Positions 32,386 to 43,422 of a DNA stretch of 64,000 nt are shown here, in pieces. Location of the stretch: contig JAJFPB010000002.1 of the NCBI GenBank assembly GCA_020881915.1, positions 1,798,001 to 1,862,000 of the forward strand, written 5' to 3'. The notes beneath the pieces were generated by a model. That model was not told the DNA's origin, ran no database searches, and saw only the letters and a list, made by a program, of their open reading frames with translations. The DNA comes from Paramyrothecium sp. XJ0827 (Eukaryota > Ascomycota > Sordariomycetes > Hypocreales > Stachybotryaceae). Numbering within the stretch: position 1 is the stretch's first letter; each line of letters opens with the position of its first letter. The translations under genes and the position numbers were made by a program.

Positions 32386-34918
32386 ATGCTACGAAGCCTG
32401 AGTAACAGTGACAATTCTCGCTACGATTTTCCACCCTCATTGGACCCCGTGGTCACGATCAACACGGCTTCAGGGACAAGTTACGCGCAAAAACAACCTC
32501 GAGCTTCAAGTTCTACACACGTGGAGGGGAAGCAAGCTCGTAGCTACGCTTCCGTTGCCTCTTCTTTCATCTCTGATTCAGATGATATCTCTATCCAGGC
32601 TACATCCCGAAAAGTCTCCATGAACCCTTGTGCTGCAACATTCACTCCTCAGGGCAACGATAGTCCGCCACGCAAACCCGCCATTCTCGATTCAGCTTTG
32701 CGTGAAAAACACAACAACCTCTCCAATCAGTTCATAACTGTAGCTCGGCCTGGAACGACCCCAGAAGCTCGCCATCCGCCGCCATCCCGAACAACACAGA
32801 CCGATAGACGTCCGACTCCCAACATATCAACGACTCCACCAAAGGTTGTTGAACAAATCGATCTAGGTGTAATAAATACTCCGATGTCATCCCGTTTCTG
32901 GATTAACCGTCCTGAAGCCCGGTCTCGTGGACAAAATCATGGCAACATAAACTGTGCCCAGACTCAGCCTCCCCATGACACACGACCGATTGTTGTAAAC
33001 GGCTCTTGGGGTCGCCTTCCGAAAGACCATGAAGTTTTAAGGGATATTCGCTCGATACATAGACATCTATCGTCATATTCCTTTATGCATGAAGAAACAG
33101 GGGCTGTTATCCAATCGATGACAGCGACTCCCGTTCCAGAGGTGACTTGGTGAGCAACTCTCAAATGCCTCCAGTCGAGGCTCAGCGGCAATCACTCAGC
33201 TCTACAATCATACCTAACTTTCTTACAGTAATGACACAATAAATTCAGTTCATCACTCTGTCGTTCCAACTTTGAAGACAAACGCTACTGCCTCTCTGTG
33301 CTTGCCGATGACTATGCACATACCCTTCTACCGGTATCCGAATTCGTTACCCTTCCCGCCTTTTCATCTTCCCACAACGCCAGAGAGCACAGCCACAGCA
33401 AGCAGTGCCTCAAACACAATACCATTGGCACAAGGATTTCGTAAACAAACGCACGAAATAGACCGTGAAGTTGTCAACAGCCCCCATGAGTACGAAGCCA
33501 ACGGGCTTCCGGCCACTAATATGACTATCTTCAGAAATCCCGAGGAATACAAACAGGATGAACTTGCAGACGCCTCGCAAGAATTGGATGGCTGGCGTTT
33601 GAGTGTTACATCTCCGAGCTCCAGTCACAACACATCCATTCACTCTCCTTCGGCCCGCCGCAATATCACCCAAGCCAACCCACGTACAAACCCCTCCCAA
33701 CTTCAGCAACAATCCACAGTACGTTCATCTTCCAGCTGGGGACAAACCGCAGACAATCGTGCAAAGAATTCTACTTCACTCACAACTGCGAGTTTTCCAA
33801 GATACTCGAGCGTCAGGGGCATTGGTCAAGAGCCAGAAGCAAATCCGTCACAAACAGATGGTCTTCAACGCACTGGGCAGTCACCAGCAACATATTCGAG
33901 ACGAGAACCCAGGAGCCACACGTCGTCTTCGACGCCTTTGGTGATCAAAGGGCATCAAGGTCAAGATCCTCCAGTACAACATCAGCGATACCAGCAGGGG
34001 AAGCTTGGTGTGTCTGAATCGAAACTCCTACTTGAAGCCTGGAGAAGCAAGCACGTGCGGGAAGAGACACCAACATTTAACATTGCTAATCAGGACTGGC
34101 CACCTTTATCAGCACCGACCGAACCGGCATCGCTGCGACGGAAGAAGATGAGCAGTCCGCAGGTGTCATATCAGACTTACAACAGCCAGAACGCTGCCGA
34201 TTCCGGTTCCTGGTCACACTCTAAGAGATGGACGAGTCAAGCAACCAAGGAACGCATAGCCTTTCAGAGACTCATGCTCAATTTGCAGCATATCGGGGCT
34301 AGCAAGTCCCCATTCATACCACAATCACCGGCTGAGCTCGCCGCTCTGAAAGCAGACATCGCCGAGGCCGGGAAACAGAAACTCGCCCATGAGGTAGAGA
34401 GGATGATGGTCAAGAACCAAGGAGGAGCAACAAACGCCGGGGACAAATCGGCTACTGTCAGGCGCGAAGCCGAACTGTTTGGAAACAAAGAGTTGTGCGA
34501 CCATTTATCACCGATTTTTGCGTTGGAAAACTGCTTTAACAACGACGTGACGGGCGTCGACGGGCGTTGGGTGAACTGGCCATCTTTGGCGGAGTTGAAA
34601 GAGGAGGGAGACAGACGCGCGGCTGAGTACAACCGGTATCTTCCTTTGCCCCGAGCAAACGCGATTGTCGAACCGGTCCCTTGGCAGGAGGAGACGAAAG
34701 CGCACAATCGCGACGGGTGTGTCCCCTTGAAGATGAAAGCAATCAAGCTTGGGACGTATGAAGTCATGCCCGTCACGCCTCCTTCACCAACGACGATGCA
34801 GGCGGTGGAAGAACTTTCCGCTGAGGAGGTCCCGGACTGGATTCACGCACTCTTGGAGGATATAGATCGGCATGGGTTTGGGAAGAAGATGGAAGCGTCA
34901 GAGCCTACAGAGTTGTAA
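32386..34918 (+). CDS. Uncharacterised, largely disordered fungal protein
   Basis: Exons 32386-33149 and 33229-34918 splice to 817 residues. The 79-nt intron has donor GTGAGC, branch CTAAC and acceptor TTACAG. The first ~600 residues are Ser/Thr/Pro/Gln-rich with no recognisable domain. They contain short ordered-looking patches such as 'QARSYASVASSFISDSDD' and 'NIANQDWPPLSAPT'. The last ~200 residues are more structured: 'AFQRLMLNLQHIGASKSPFI', then a charged helix 'ELAALKADIAEAGKQKLAHE'. Later come 'WVNWPSLAELKEEGDRRAAE' and the acidic C-terminal helix 'VPDWIHALLEDIDRHGFG'. The composition recalls RNA-associated regulators, but I do not recognise the family and assign no function. Coding is supported by frame continuity across a consensus intron. 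Confidence 0.75.
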
Positions 34919-35864
34919 AATTGTTTGAGGCCGAACAGGCTGGGACCGTTCAGTCCAGAGTGGTGGCCGTCAAGGAACTATTGGTGGGAGAGCATGTGCT
35001 TGACTTAGCGTTGAACTTGGATCAATAGCGCTTCTACCAAGAGCACATTCGTGCAATTGGCCAGCAGATATCAGGCAATGTCTCCTGCCTCGATGGCACA
35101 ATAAGAGTTTGTGAAGAATGAAGCGCAAATTGTGAAGAGACTTGATGTAACAAAGTAGAGAAATATTCCCCCTTGCAACATTCACATGGCCATCGCGGCC
35201 CTGGACCAGCGGCTTGTCTAGATGCCGGTGTGGACATAGTCTTAGCATGCATACACAAGCCACGATGCAGTCGTTCGCATTCTAACCTCAAATGCGATGC
35301 CGCAGGGTGGGGCTCCCACTGCGGTAAGCCACATAAGGTAGGTACCGAAATCAAGTGCAAACGCCTCGGCCAATTTGGAGGCTCTGAACACCAAAAGGGC
35401 ACGTGACAGCCCTCATCGGAGTTGCAGATAATCCGTAAAGCCCTGAGCGGTACGTACTTCGGGGCTAGCGAAGCCCCCAACCCACAACAACCACAATTTT
35501 CGTAGCAATTCAGTCCTCCACTTTCGCTCAGCCCAAAAAGTTCACTTCCTCCCACATCCGACAATTCGATTGCAACTGGTGACCAGCAGCCTCATCAGGT
35601 CAGTGACAGCCCTCCCCAAGGGGAAAGCGCAGTACCACGCGGCAGCACGTTCTTCTCGACATCCTCGATCAATGCGATTACCTCAATCGATTCGATGCGA
35701 GCGAAGCTGAGTCGGCGTGGCCCGCGGTGGTGGTTTGCAATCTTCTCCTTGCCCCCAACTCCCCAGCTCGCACCGGGAGAAATTCTTCTCTCTCGGGCGG
35801 TCGTCACCAAGCTCCCAGCAAGCAGAAGGCTAACCCGTCGGGTCTCCGTGCAGAACTAGCAATC
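34919..35864. promoter_or_regulatory. Promoter and leader region of the eS8 gene
   Basis: Holds the 3' UTR of the preceding gene and the eS8 promoter. A 12-mer, GTGACAGCCCTC, occurs twice, at 35403-35414 and 35603-35614, exactly 200 bp apart. The core AGCCCT also occurs at about 35439. Similar TAGGGCT/AGCCCTA elements are associated with ribosomal-protein genes in several ascomycetes, so a regulatory role is plausible but inferred. Confidence 0.4.
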
Positions 35865-36555
35865 ATGGGTATCTCTCGTGACTCCCGCCACAAGCGCTCC
35901 GCCTCCGGTGCCAAGCGCGCCTACTACCGTGCGTGAAACACCTCGAAAGCCCGTATGGTTCATCTTTGTTGAACATACGTTCTGACCTTCATCAACAGGG
36001 AAGAAGCGCGCTTTCGAAGCTGGTCGCCAGGGTGCCAACACCCGTATCGGCGCCAAGCGCGTCCACACCGTCCGCACCCGCGGCGGCAACCACAAGTACC
36101 GTGCCCTGCGTCTCGACTCCGGTAACTTCGCCTGGGCCTCCGAGGGCTGCACCCGCAAGACCCGTGTCATCGCCGTCGCCTACCACCCCTCCAACAACGA
36201 ACTCGTCCGCACCAACACCCTGACCAAGAGCGCCGTCGTCCAGATCGACGCCGCCCCCTTCCGTCAATGGTACGAGGCCCACTACGGCCAGAGCATTGGC
36301 CGTAGACGCCAGAAGGCCCAGGCCGCCAAGGAGGGCAAGGATGCCGAGGAGGTCAAGAAGAGCAAGTCTGTCGAGAAGAAGCAGGCTGAGCGCTTCGCCG
36401 CCCAGGGCAAGGTCGAGCCCGCTGTTGAGAAGCAGTTCGAGGCCGGTCGCCTGTACGCCGTCATCTCCAGCCGTCCCGGCCAGTCCGGTCGCTGCGACGG
36501 TTACATCCTCGAGGGTGAGGAGCTTGCTTTCTACCAGCGCAAGCTGCACAAGTAA
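35865..36555 (+). CDS. RPS8: 40S ribosomal protein eS8
   Basis: Exons 35865-35928 and 35999-36555 splice to 206 residues (yeast S8 has 200). The N-terminus '[20 protein letters not shown]' is the invariant eS8 start, followed across the intron by '[18 protein letters not shown]' and '[20 protein letters not shown]'. '[19 protein letters not shown]' and the C-terminal '[20 protein letters not shown]' complete the family. A Lys/Gln-rich insert between them ('[20 protein letters not shown]') is typical of eukaryotic eS8. It is a component of the small ribosomal subunit body. Codon use is strongly C-ending, as expected of a highly expressed gene. The intron after codon 21 is common in fungal ribosomal-protein genes. 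Confidence 0.97.
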
Positions 36556-37137
36556 AATGGATCGACCGGGTCGGGAGACCATTGGGATGGGTGTTCGAGG
36601 ATTTCTCGCTGTCTTGGAATTTCAGGGCATGAAGAGCTTCATATAAGCATCGGGAACGGGTTCATAGGGAATTCAAAATTTTCGTGCAATGAGACCAAAG
36701 AATCAGCGTTTCCTTCCACTTGGCTCCACCCATATTCTGTGAAACAAACGTTCCTTTTTAAAAGGTGAATGGCGTACCGTATTTGCTCCTGCTACAGTCT
36801 CTACACAAACACACTAATGTCTCTTGTCTCTGAGGTAGGAATCACCACCCTATAAAACGCCAGCAAATTTCGCCGGCCCATGCCATGTCTAGCCTAGTCT
36901 GATAGGCAACTGTCACCCTTCTGTCGGGATATCAACGCACGAAAACCCTGACCCCTAAACCGTAGTAGTATCATTACGCCGTTAATTGATTAGACCTAGC
37001 GTCTCGCGCCCAGTCAATCACCAACATCGAAGATGAAGGATGGATGGCTTCGCCTAATACATCCTTATCGTACATGAACTCCAGATAAGCATGAGGTAAC
37101 ACGAGGAACCTGGTAAGATCGCTGAAGAGCCTCATAT
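36556..37137. other. Convergent spacer between eS8 and GYP5
   Basis: Two 3' ends face each other; the stretch should hold both 3' UTRs and polyadenylation sites. No gene seen. Confidence 0.6.
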
Positions 37138-40026
37138 CTACGCAAATTGGCGTTTCAAGTCCGTCCATTTGCGAGTGAGTGTCTCATGCTGAGAGTTGAT
37201 CTGTGTATGGTTAGCAAATGCATGTTGACTGGAAATCTGAATCAAGGGTGCGACGAAGGGATCATACCTCAGCATAGCTCAGCTTGGTTTGTACGAGCTG
37301 TTCTTCCAGCTCACCAAGCTCTTGCTCCAGCCTTTGGTTCTCTTCATGGACTTTTTGGTTGCGTTTCATCAGGTCATCTCGCTCCAACTTCCAGCTCTCT
37401 TCAATCTCCATCGGTTGCTTCTCAATGACCACCCGTAGCTCCCTGACCTGGCCTTTGAGGCTCTCGTTCTCGTCTTTAAGATCCTCGTTCTCCACTTTGG
37501 TATGAACCAACTCGGTCGCCAAAGCAGCCTGCTCGCGGTCCGCAGCCTCAACGCGTTCCTCAAGCCTCCGGAGTTGGACGGCGTAGTTCTGATTCGCGGT
37601 GCGGAGCTCCTGCAGCTCTGTCTCCCTCTCTTTTTCAGCCTTTGTCTTATCCTCCCATTCGGTCGTATATAGTTTTAGTGTTTCTGGCGTGATCTTGACT
37701 TCGCAAGCATCCCTGACGAGTTGATCGGCCCTATATACCTCCTTATCAAGGCTGGAACTAGAGCTTCCGAAGAATCCACTTTCCAAAAGGCTACCTTGGC
37801 TGGGGTCCTTATCAATGTAAACGTCAAAGAGCTTGTCCTTCAGGTACGTAGTTAGCTGCTGCATGTCAGAGATTCCCAACAGTGTGGTCGCATTCTTCTG
37901 CATGAGGACAATGCCGAATCGAAGGACGGCAGAAAGCCCTTCGGAGAGTATCAAATCGTAAATGCGGAGAACGAGTTGTAGGGGGAAGCGATAGGCGAAA
38001 AGAGTTAGGAACCACTGCGTCGCATAGAGGTGTGGAGAAATCCCACGGCGGTGGAGGTGACAATAGAGGGCAGGCTCGAAGTCTTCCAGCAGGCGCTCGA
38101 ACTGGTAAAGATGCATGTGCAAGCCTGGCATATCTTGAATGAAGAGGTCCCGCAAGTGATAGTGATTCATCAGCCGTACCAGCAGACAGAATGCTTCTTG
38201 CTCGGGCATCTGCATCTAGTCAGTTTCCGGCAGCCTTTTCCAAGGCAGTTTACATCTTACATTGAACAGTAGGGGCATGATGAGGAAATTCATGCCTTGC
38301 GCATAGCCGACCCCTTCGTCGTAAAGAGCGTATGCCTTGCACACCCCGAAAAGACCTTCCTGCAGGCCAGACGAAGCAGCATACTTTGAGTAGCTTGTCC
38401 TAGCCCCAAGATCGCGGCGTATCGTCTTCTCAAGTTTCTGAAGCATGGCCGCATCCTCTTTCTCCTTGCGCTTTCGCTCTGCAGTTGCTGCTTGCTGCGC
38501 CTTCGCGTTGAGTTCCGCTGCTTTCTCTTGTTGTGGTGAGACGGATCCATTAGTCGTCGAGTGATCGGAATTCAATGAGGAGGCGGAAGAAGCAATGGCC
38601 TCGCCAGTTTGGACATTGAGATTCGTATTGCTCATCGAGCTCCCCGTGGTGCCGTTGCTGTGACGGTCCTTTTCCTTGTCTGTGCCTCTTGCGACAAGCT
38701 CTCGGTACATAGTCTCGAGCTCCTCGTTCTGACTTTGCGCAAGGACCTGCCAGATAACTCCCCGGATGGCATTCGGAATGCCCGTGGCAATGGCCCTGTT
38801 TAGCTCCTCGGCACTTGTTCTTGCAACAGCTGTAGGGCCTTCATACACAACCGATTGCCATAAATCCCAATCAACCTGCGCTTCAGACATTGCTGACGGC
38901 CCCGCATTAACCCCCGACATTGTACCCGGCGCGAGAGTCTTGTCAGGGCCCGGCACAGGCGATTGCAAAGCTTTTTCCGCATGTGCATCATCGCCTGGGG
39001 TAGCGGGCGCCAAGGCCGCGGCACTGGGTGATTTTTCATTGTCACCCGGCGTAGCTGGGATGCCAATCTCTTCTTGCAAGCGCAGCTGCTTGAATCTATC
39101 TTTGAGACTGGTCCGCGCTGTGCCATCTAGGCCAGGTGAGCTTCCGTCCTTCTCCTCTTCCAATCTGCTCAGCATCAATTCCGGGTTGCTGGCCATTGTA
39201 GCGACGGAGCTAGCTGTGTTCCTTCGAGGTGACGAGACAGGCGGCGCAGAGCTGGCCTCTTTGTCTTTGTTTGAGGAGTTGCGAGACAGCCACGAGAAGG
39301 GACTCGTAAGTTTTCTGGTGGGAGGAGGAGGGTTTGCCGCGGGCTGCGGAGGAGGCACGGGCGATGGCGCAGGTGCCGGGCTTTTAGTGGGCGATTCCGC
39401 GACTGACGCCGGAGACCAGGGCACAGTTGGAAACGTGCTGCCGATACTCCCTATCGACACGGTTTTGCTAAGCTGTTCCTGTTGCGTAGAGCTTTTGCGA
39501 TCTAGGGAAACCGTCTGTCAGCCTAGAGGTATCAAACACAATCTTGGGTGTGAATAAATCGTACCTCCCGCTTGCGGTCCCGCATCATCGTCCAGGTTCA
39601 CGTTGTCGAGGTCGGAGGTGTGCGATATGCGATTCGAGACTGGCGAAGACCCTCGCTGCGAGTCTTGGGGAACACTGTCCTTCTCTTTGAGAGACTCTGC
39701 TTCTCTGCTATACGTACTTTGATCGTCCGCCGCACCCTGTGGCTCCTCAGCTAGGGGAGGTTTCGACATGGAGACGGATCTCTTGGTCAGCGAGCGAACG
39801 GAGGCGACCTCAACGGCATCTTCGAAAGTATCTTGTTCGCGAGCCTGGGACGGTGAATTAGTCAAGCTGCGAGTTGCAAGACTATGTTGCATTTGCCAAA
39901 GGGAATAGAATTGGTCATGGAACCTACAGTTTCTCGAACCTCCGGTTCCGATTCAGTAGTGGTTGAACGCCGCTTCTTCTCCTTCTCCTCCAGGGCAGGG
40001 GATGGTGCTCGATCTTGCTGTGACAT
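37138..40026 (-). CDS. GYP5: GYP5-like TBC-domain Rab GTPase-activating protein
   Basis: Exons 40026-39928, 39844-39565, 39501-38261, 38209-37268 and 37200-37138 splice to 874 residues (yeast Gyp5 has 894). A long disordered N-terminal half precedes a TBC domain at about residues 370-690. The arginine finger is in 'KTIRRDLGART' (Ile-x-x-Asp-x-x-Arg) and the glutamine finger in 'GVGYAQGMNFLI', so the domain looks catalytically competent. 'GIPNAIRGVIWQVLAQS' marks the domain start. A coiled coil runs from about residue 720 to the end ('LRRLEERVEAADREQAALAT'). The family stimulates GTP hydrolysis by Ypt1/Sec4-type Rabs in ER-Golgi and polarised transport. The tiny last exon (20 residues) and the 33-codon first exon are supported by frame and GT-AG sites. 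For exon 4 a second AG 6 nt upstream could add Met-Gln. Confidence 0.88.
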
Positions 40027-42278
40027 GGCTCTCGTAGTGATTGGGCGTCCACCTCAAAAGGCACAACAAGGGCGTAAGTCGAGACTGTCCCCTTCAGCCA
40101 CTATCCAACCAACAGCTGCCAGCGCCAAGTAGATGATATTCAGGAAATCAATGTCGACGTCGGAGGGCGATGTCGGTACATGGAGAGGCGAATCCAGTCG
40201 TCCTTGAAGAATGCTGATGCTTCAAGCAGCGTGAGAAAAGGAGGGGGTAGGGGATGAGGTTGAGCACCTGAGAAAGGTATGGCAAGTCAAGGTAGTGGTG
40301 AATTCCACATCGCACCTGGTTAAAGGAACTCCTGATTGCGGGCCGTGACCATCAAATGGGAGAATGCTAGCGTGGCTTCTCAGGAACGACGGTGGGTACC
40401 AAGGCAGCGGCTTTTAGCGTTCAACTGATCCCTTGTGTGTCAAAGTTTAGGGGGAGGCTGGCCCGGGATTGCACGCTGTGTTTCCTGAGTCACTGAGGTA
40501 CCTGAGGATGGCGCCAATGGAGGTACCGCAAGACAAGGCTTTGTGCTTGAAGATACCTGCTCCAAAAGTAGTTCAATTCACTATGCCCCGGGATAGCACT
40601 CCTGGCAACCAAAGGAATACTCGTGCCTTACAAATCGTGTACTACACGAGAAGGCGAGCATGTCACTACCTTACGCAGGTAGTACAGACACCTGAATTTA
40701 TGATCGAGTGAGCCCCAGGTGGTGCCTGGTTGAGCATTTCAAAAGCGTCTTCCTGGAGGATTTGGGAAGACGATGTGGAACAAAGGCCTAATTGAGACGC
40801 GTCGCAAGCCCAGAAATCACCGGAGGCACTAACAGATAATTTGTGAAGGATCCGCCTCCTTTATGCCCAGCCCAACTTTCTACATTCCACGAGCTTTGAG
40901 ACAACTTTCACTCCCCGCCTTGCCCTTGTATGATTGGTTGCTTGTGCAGTTAATCGTTGAACTTCGATACTGAGCATTTCGAGAACAGTCAGTGCCTGCA
41001 TCATTTTACCGTATTGTTAATGTGTCCGTTTTTTCGACGGCCGTGATCGGACTGATACCGACACAATCTGCGTTGCGGTTAGGGTTTCCTGACGTATATT
41101 CGCCTTCGGAACTGGCCTGCGAACTCTACTAAGAATCGGGCTGGCTGGCGATGGGAAACCATAAATAGCATGTGCTAAAAGCGCTCAGACCAGGCATGAC
41201 CATTTGGATCAGATACAATCGTCTTCAGAAGCCGTGACCATGGCTCCCAGCTTTTCAACGCCCTCACTCTAGATGATCTTTAGGAGGACCACGCACAGGC
41301 ACTCGTGTTGGTGGAAGGTTTGTGTGAATACGGTTTAAAGCAGCTAAGATTCAATAATAACGTTGGAAATAATTCACGTTGTTGTTTTGTATTCCCCTAT
41401 ACTTTTGTGAAGCATATTGAACCCACCGGAAAAGGAGACCTGGAGCTTGCGAATGTTTTCGCTGAGGTTGCTTTGCATCTTGCGCCATTCCATGCCCTGA
41501 CTACCTGGATGTGTTCACTCGGGGCAGGGAAGGGTCTGGTGGTTGGGGAAGCTGGCGGTATCTTCAGGTAATACCCCGGGCAAACGGCAGCCACGATGCC
41601 TTGGGTACCTTACCTCACTTACCTTGGCTTCTCAACCAGCCTCATTCTCTGCACCTACCCTGGAGACACTGGAGCTCAGTGTCCAAGGTAGGCATCAAGT
41701 CCTGCTTGGCTGCAACCGGTCCTATCCTACCCTCTTGTGGATGATCTTCTACTTCCGTTCGCTGTGGGGTTTTTTCCCTCTCTCCCAGGGCGAGACATCA
41801 AACAAAGGTCTCTCGATGAACCACACTTACGACGCCTTGCACTAGTCCCAAGGGACGCCAGATTAAGGTTGAATGAGAAAACCAACATGCGATTTTAAGA
41901 TGCGACCTACACCATTCACACAAACACCCAAGTCCAATGATGCTAGGCCCCAGAAGGCTAGCTAGGAAGAAACAGGGAATTAGTGCACTTCAACGAGCTG
42001 CTGGCAGTGATGGACTTGCTAGCCACAGCAACGTATACAAGGAGTGTAATGATGATGTGTAGGGCAACCTCAATGACGCTCGCGCAGCCATACCAACAAG
42101 TGTACACACAACAAGCCTTGATGAAATAGATACCTAAGGCACGCGATGTGTGGTCGTCATGTTGCATGCACGGGTGGCATCTTTTCCTTAAAAATACCTT
42201 TGCTCTGGATAGGTGGAGCGCATGCATGATAATTACTACCTAGGTAGGTATGTTGCTGGATGGTTGAGTAAGGTAGTA

Positions 42279-42499
42279 AGCGGTTAGAAAAAAAAAAACC
42301 TGGACCGCGAAAGCAGAGATGTACTAATAAATCCTACAAACAAATATCCCCAAAATTATTTAAAATAAATCTCTTAATTTTTAATTAAAAATAGCAATAA
42401 AAGAACTTGAGAGATTATTTATTTATTTTTACTAATAAGTTCCCAAGGCTACTATTCACGATAGACCATTTTGCAGTCCAGGTATTTTTGCTCACCTCT
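42279..42499. mobile_element. Short terminal-inverted-repeat element, copy 2 (MITE-like)
   Basis: Homologous to the element at 12002-12203. The left end reads AGCGGTTAGA, an A-run, then CCTGGACCGCGAAA. The right end, reverse-complemented, reads AGGTGAGCAAAAAT, then ACCTGGACTGCAAAA, matching the left end as an inverted repeat. The right-end stretch CACGATAGACC, then TTTTGCAGTCC, is nearly identical to copy 1. The interior is very AT-rich and non-coding. It has no transposase, so any mobility would have depended on an enzyme encoded elsewhere. Confidence 0.65.
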
Positions 42500-42573
42500 C
42501 AGGAACCTAAGGTACCTCAGCCACACTGTGAAGATGCTTGTTTTGGCTGTGAAGGCCCAGAGAAAAACACTCA

Positions 42574-42633
42574 TTAGGTAAGGTAAGGTAGGGAAGGTAA
42601 GGTGCCTTAGGTGAGGAGGTAAGGCAAGGCCAG
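42574..42633. repeat. Degenerate AGGTA/AGGTAAGG tract
   Basis: The pentamer AGGTA and close variants recur about eight times in 60 bp. Related TACCTAC/TAGGTAGG words occur nearby (42235-42250, 42717-42730) and elsewhere in intergenic DNA of this window (about 19350, 30841-30870). It is low-complexity DNA of unknown role. Confidence 0.6.
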
Positions 42634-43422
42634 TCTAAGCTCCATGAGCTTCTACCACCGGCTGCACGTACCGAACTACCTTACCTCACTTCTTGCTAGC
42701 TTGGTAGATAAAGTACCTGAAGTACCTACTCTGCCGCTTGTGGTTGCAGTCCCACCACCACCAGGCTATTACGCAAAGGCCCACCCACCTGCCAACACTT
42801 GAAGACCTTAACTTACGGCTGTTTGGATTACAAGAGTTTTTTTACCTTGCATACCCGTATCCTCAACCACAACGACTTCCCACCTCCTGCCCCCGGATCT
42901 ATACTCCCTTGCCATCCGGACCGCGGGTAGAGAGTATACCGCCCTGGATTACTGCTCTTCTCTGAGCTGCTCGAGCATCGGAAGAAGTTATAGGACGAAC
43001 TGCACACGGCCTAGCACTTCGACTGTCGAAGCTCCCTCAGCACGCCCATCCACGCAGTATTCCGACCGATCGAGACAAAGTCACCGCCGGCGTTACATAA
43101 TCCGACACGAAGTCGCCATTCGCGTTGTGGTACAGTGCAAGACCAAGAACCTTTGGGAGCTTGCCTAGGCATCAGGCCTCTCCACCCCGCCGTCCTTCTC
43201 ATAACGGTTGGAATCTCCGATAGCACCGCCAACAACTTTGAGCAAACGCCAAGCGCACCCGATACCACCTCGCGCCGATAGCATAGCCCGAGATCCCTAG
43301 GAGCTGTCCAGTTTGGGGCACTCCACTACATACAGCAGCGTTGACGTTCCGCCGAGAGGCCGAATTGTCGTGGAGGGGGAGCTTATTTTCTTCTATGCGG
43401 CTTTGCCGCTTCTGCTGTAAAT

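Larger units (their letters stand above)
40027..43422. other. 3.4-kb divergent gene-poor region
   Basis: Separates GYP5 (-) and TOM1 (+). It contains the inverted-repeat element at 42279-42499, AGGTA-type repeat tracts around 42235-42250 and 42574-42725, and long leaders for both genes. No reading frame with family resemblance. Confidence 0.6.

Noticed and set aside
35034..35564. A 176-codon minus-strand frame between the disordered-protein gene and eS8
   Set aside because: No family resemblance, Cys/His/Leu-rich random-like composition, and it lies in the eS8 promoter. Treated as chance.
36282..36582. Leu-rich minus-strand frame opposite eS8 that could be mistaken for a membrane protein
   Set aside because: It is the antisense of Lys/Glu-rich eS8 codons, which read as Leu/Phe on the other strand.
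39001..39557. A 263-codon plus-strand frame (about 38766-39557) opposite GYP5 exon 3
   Set aside because: It is the antisense shadow of the Ser/Pro-rich GYP5 N-terminus; the GYP5 frame is supported by the TBC domain and introns.
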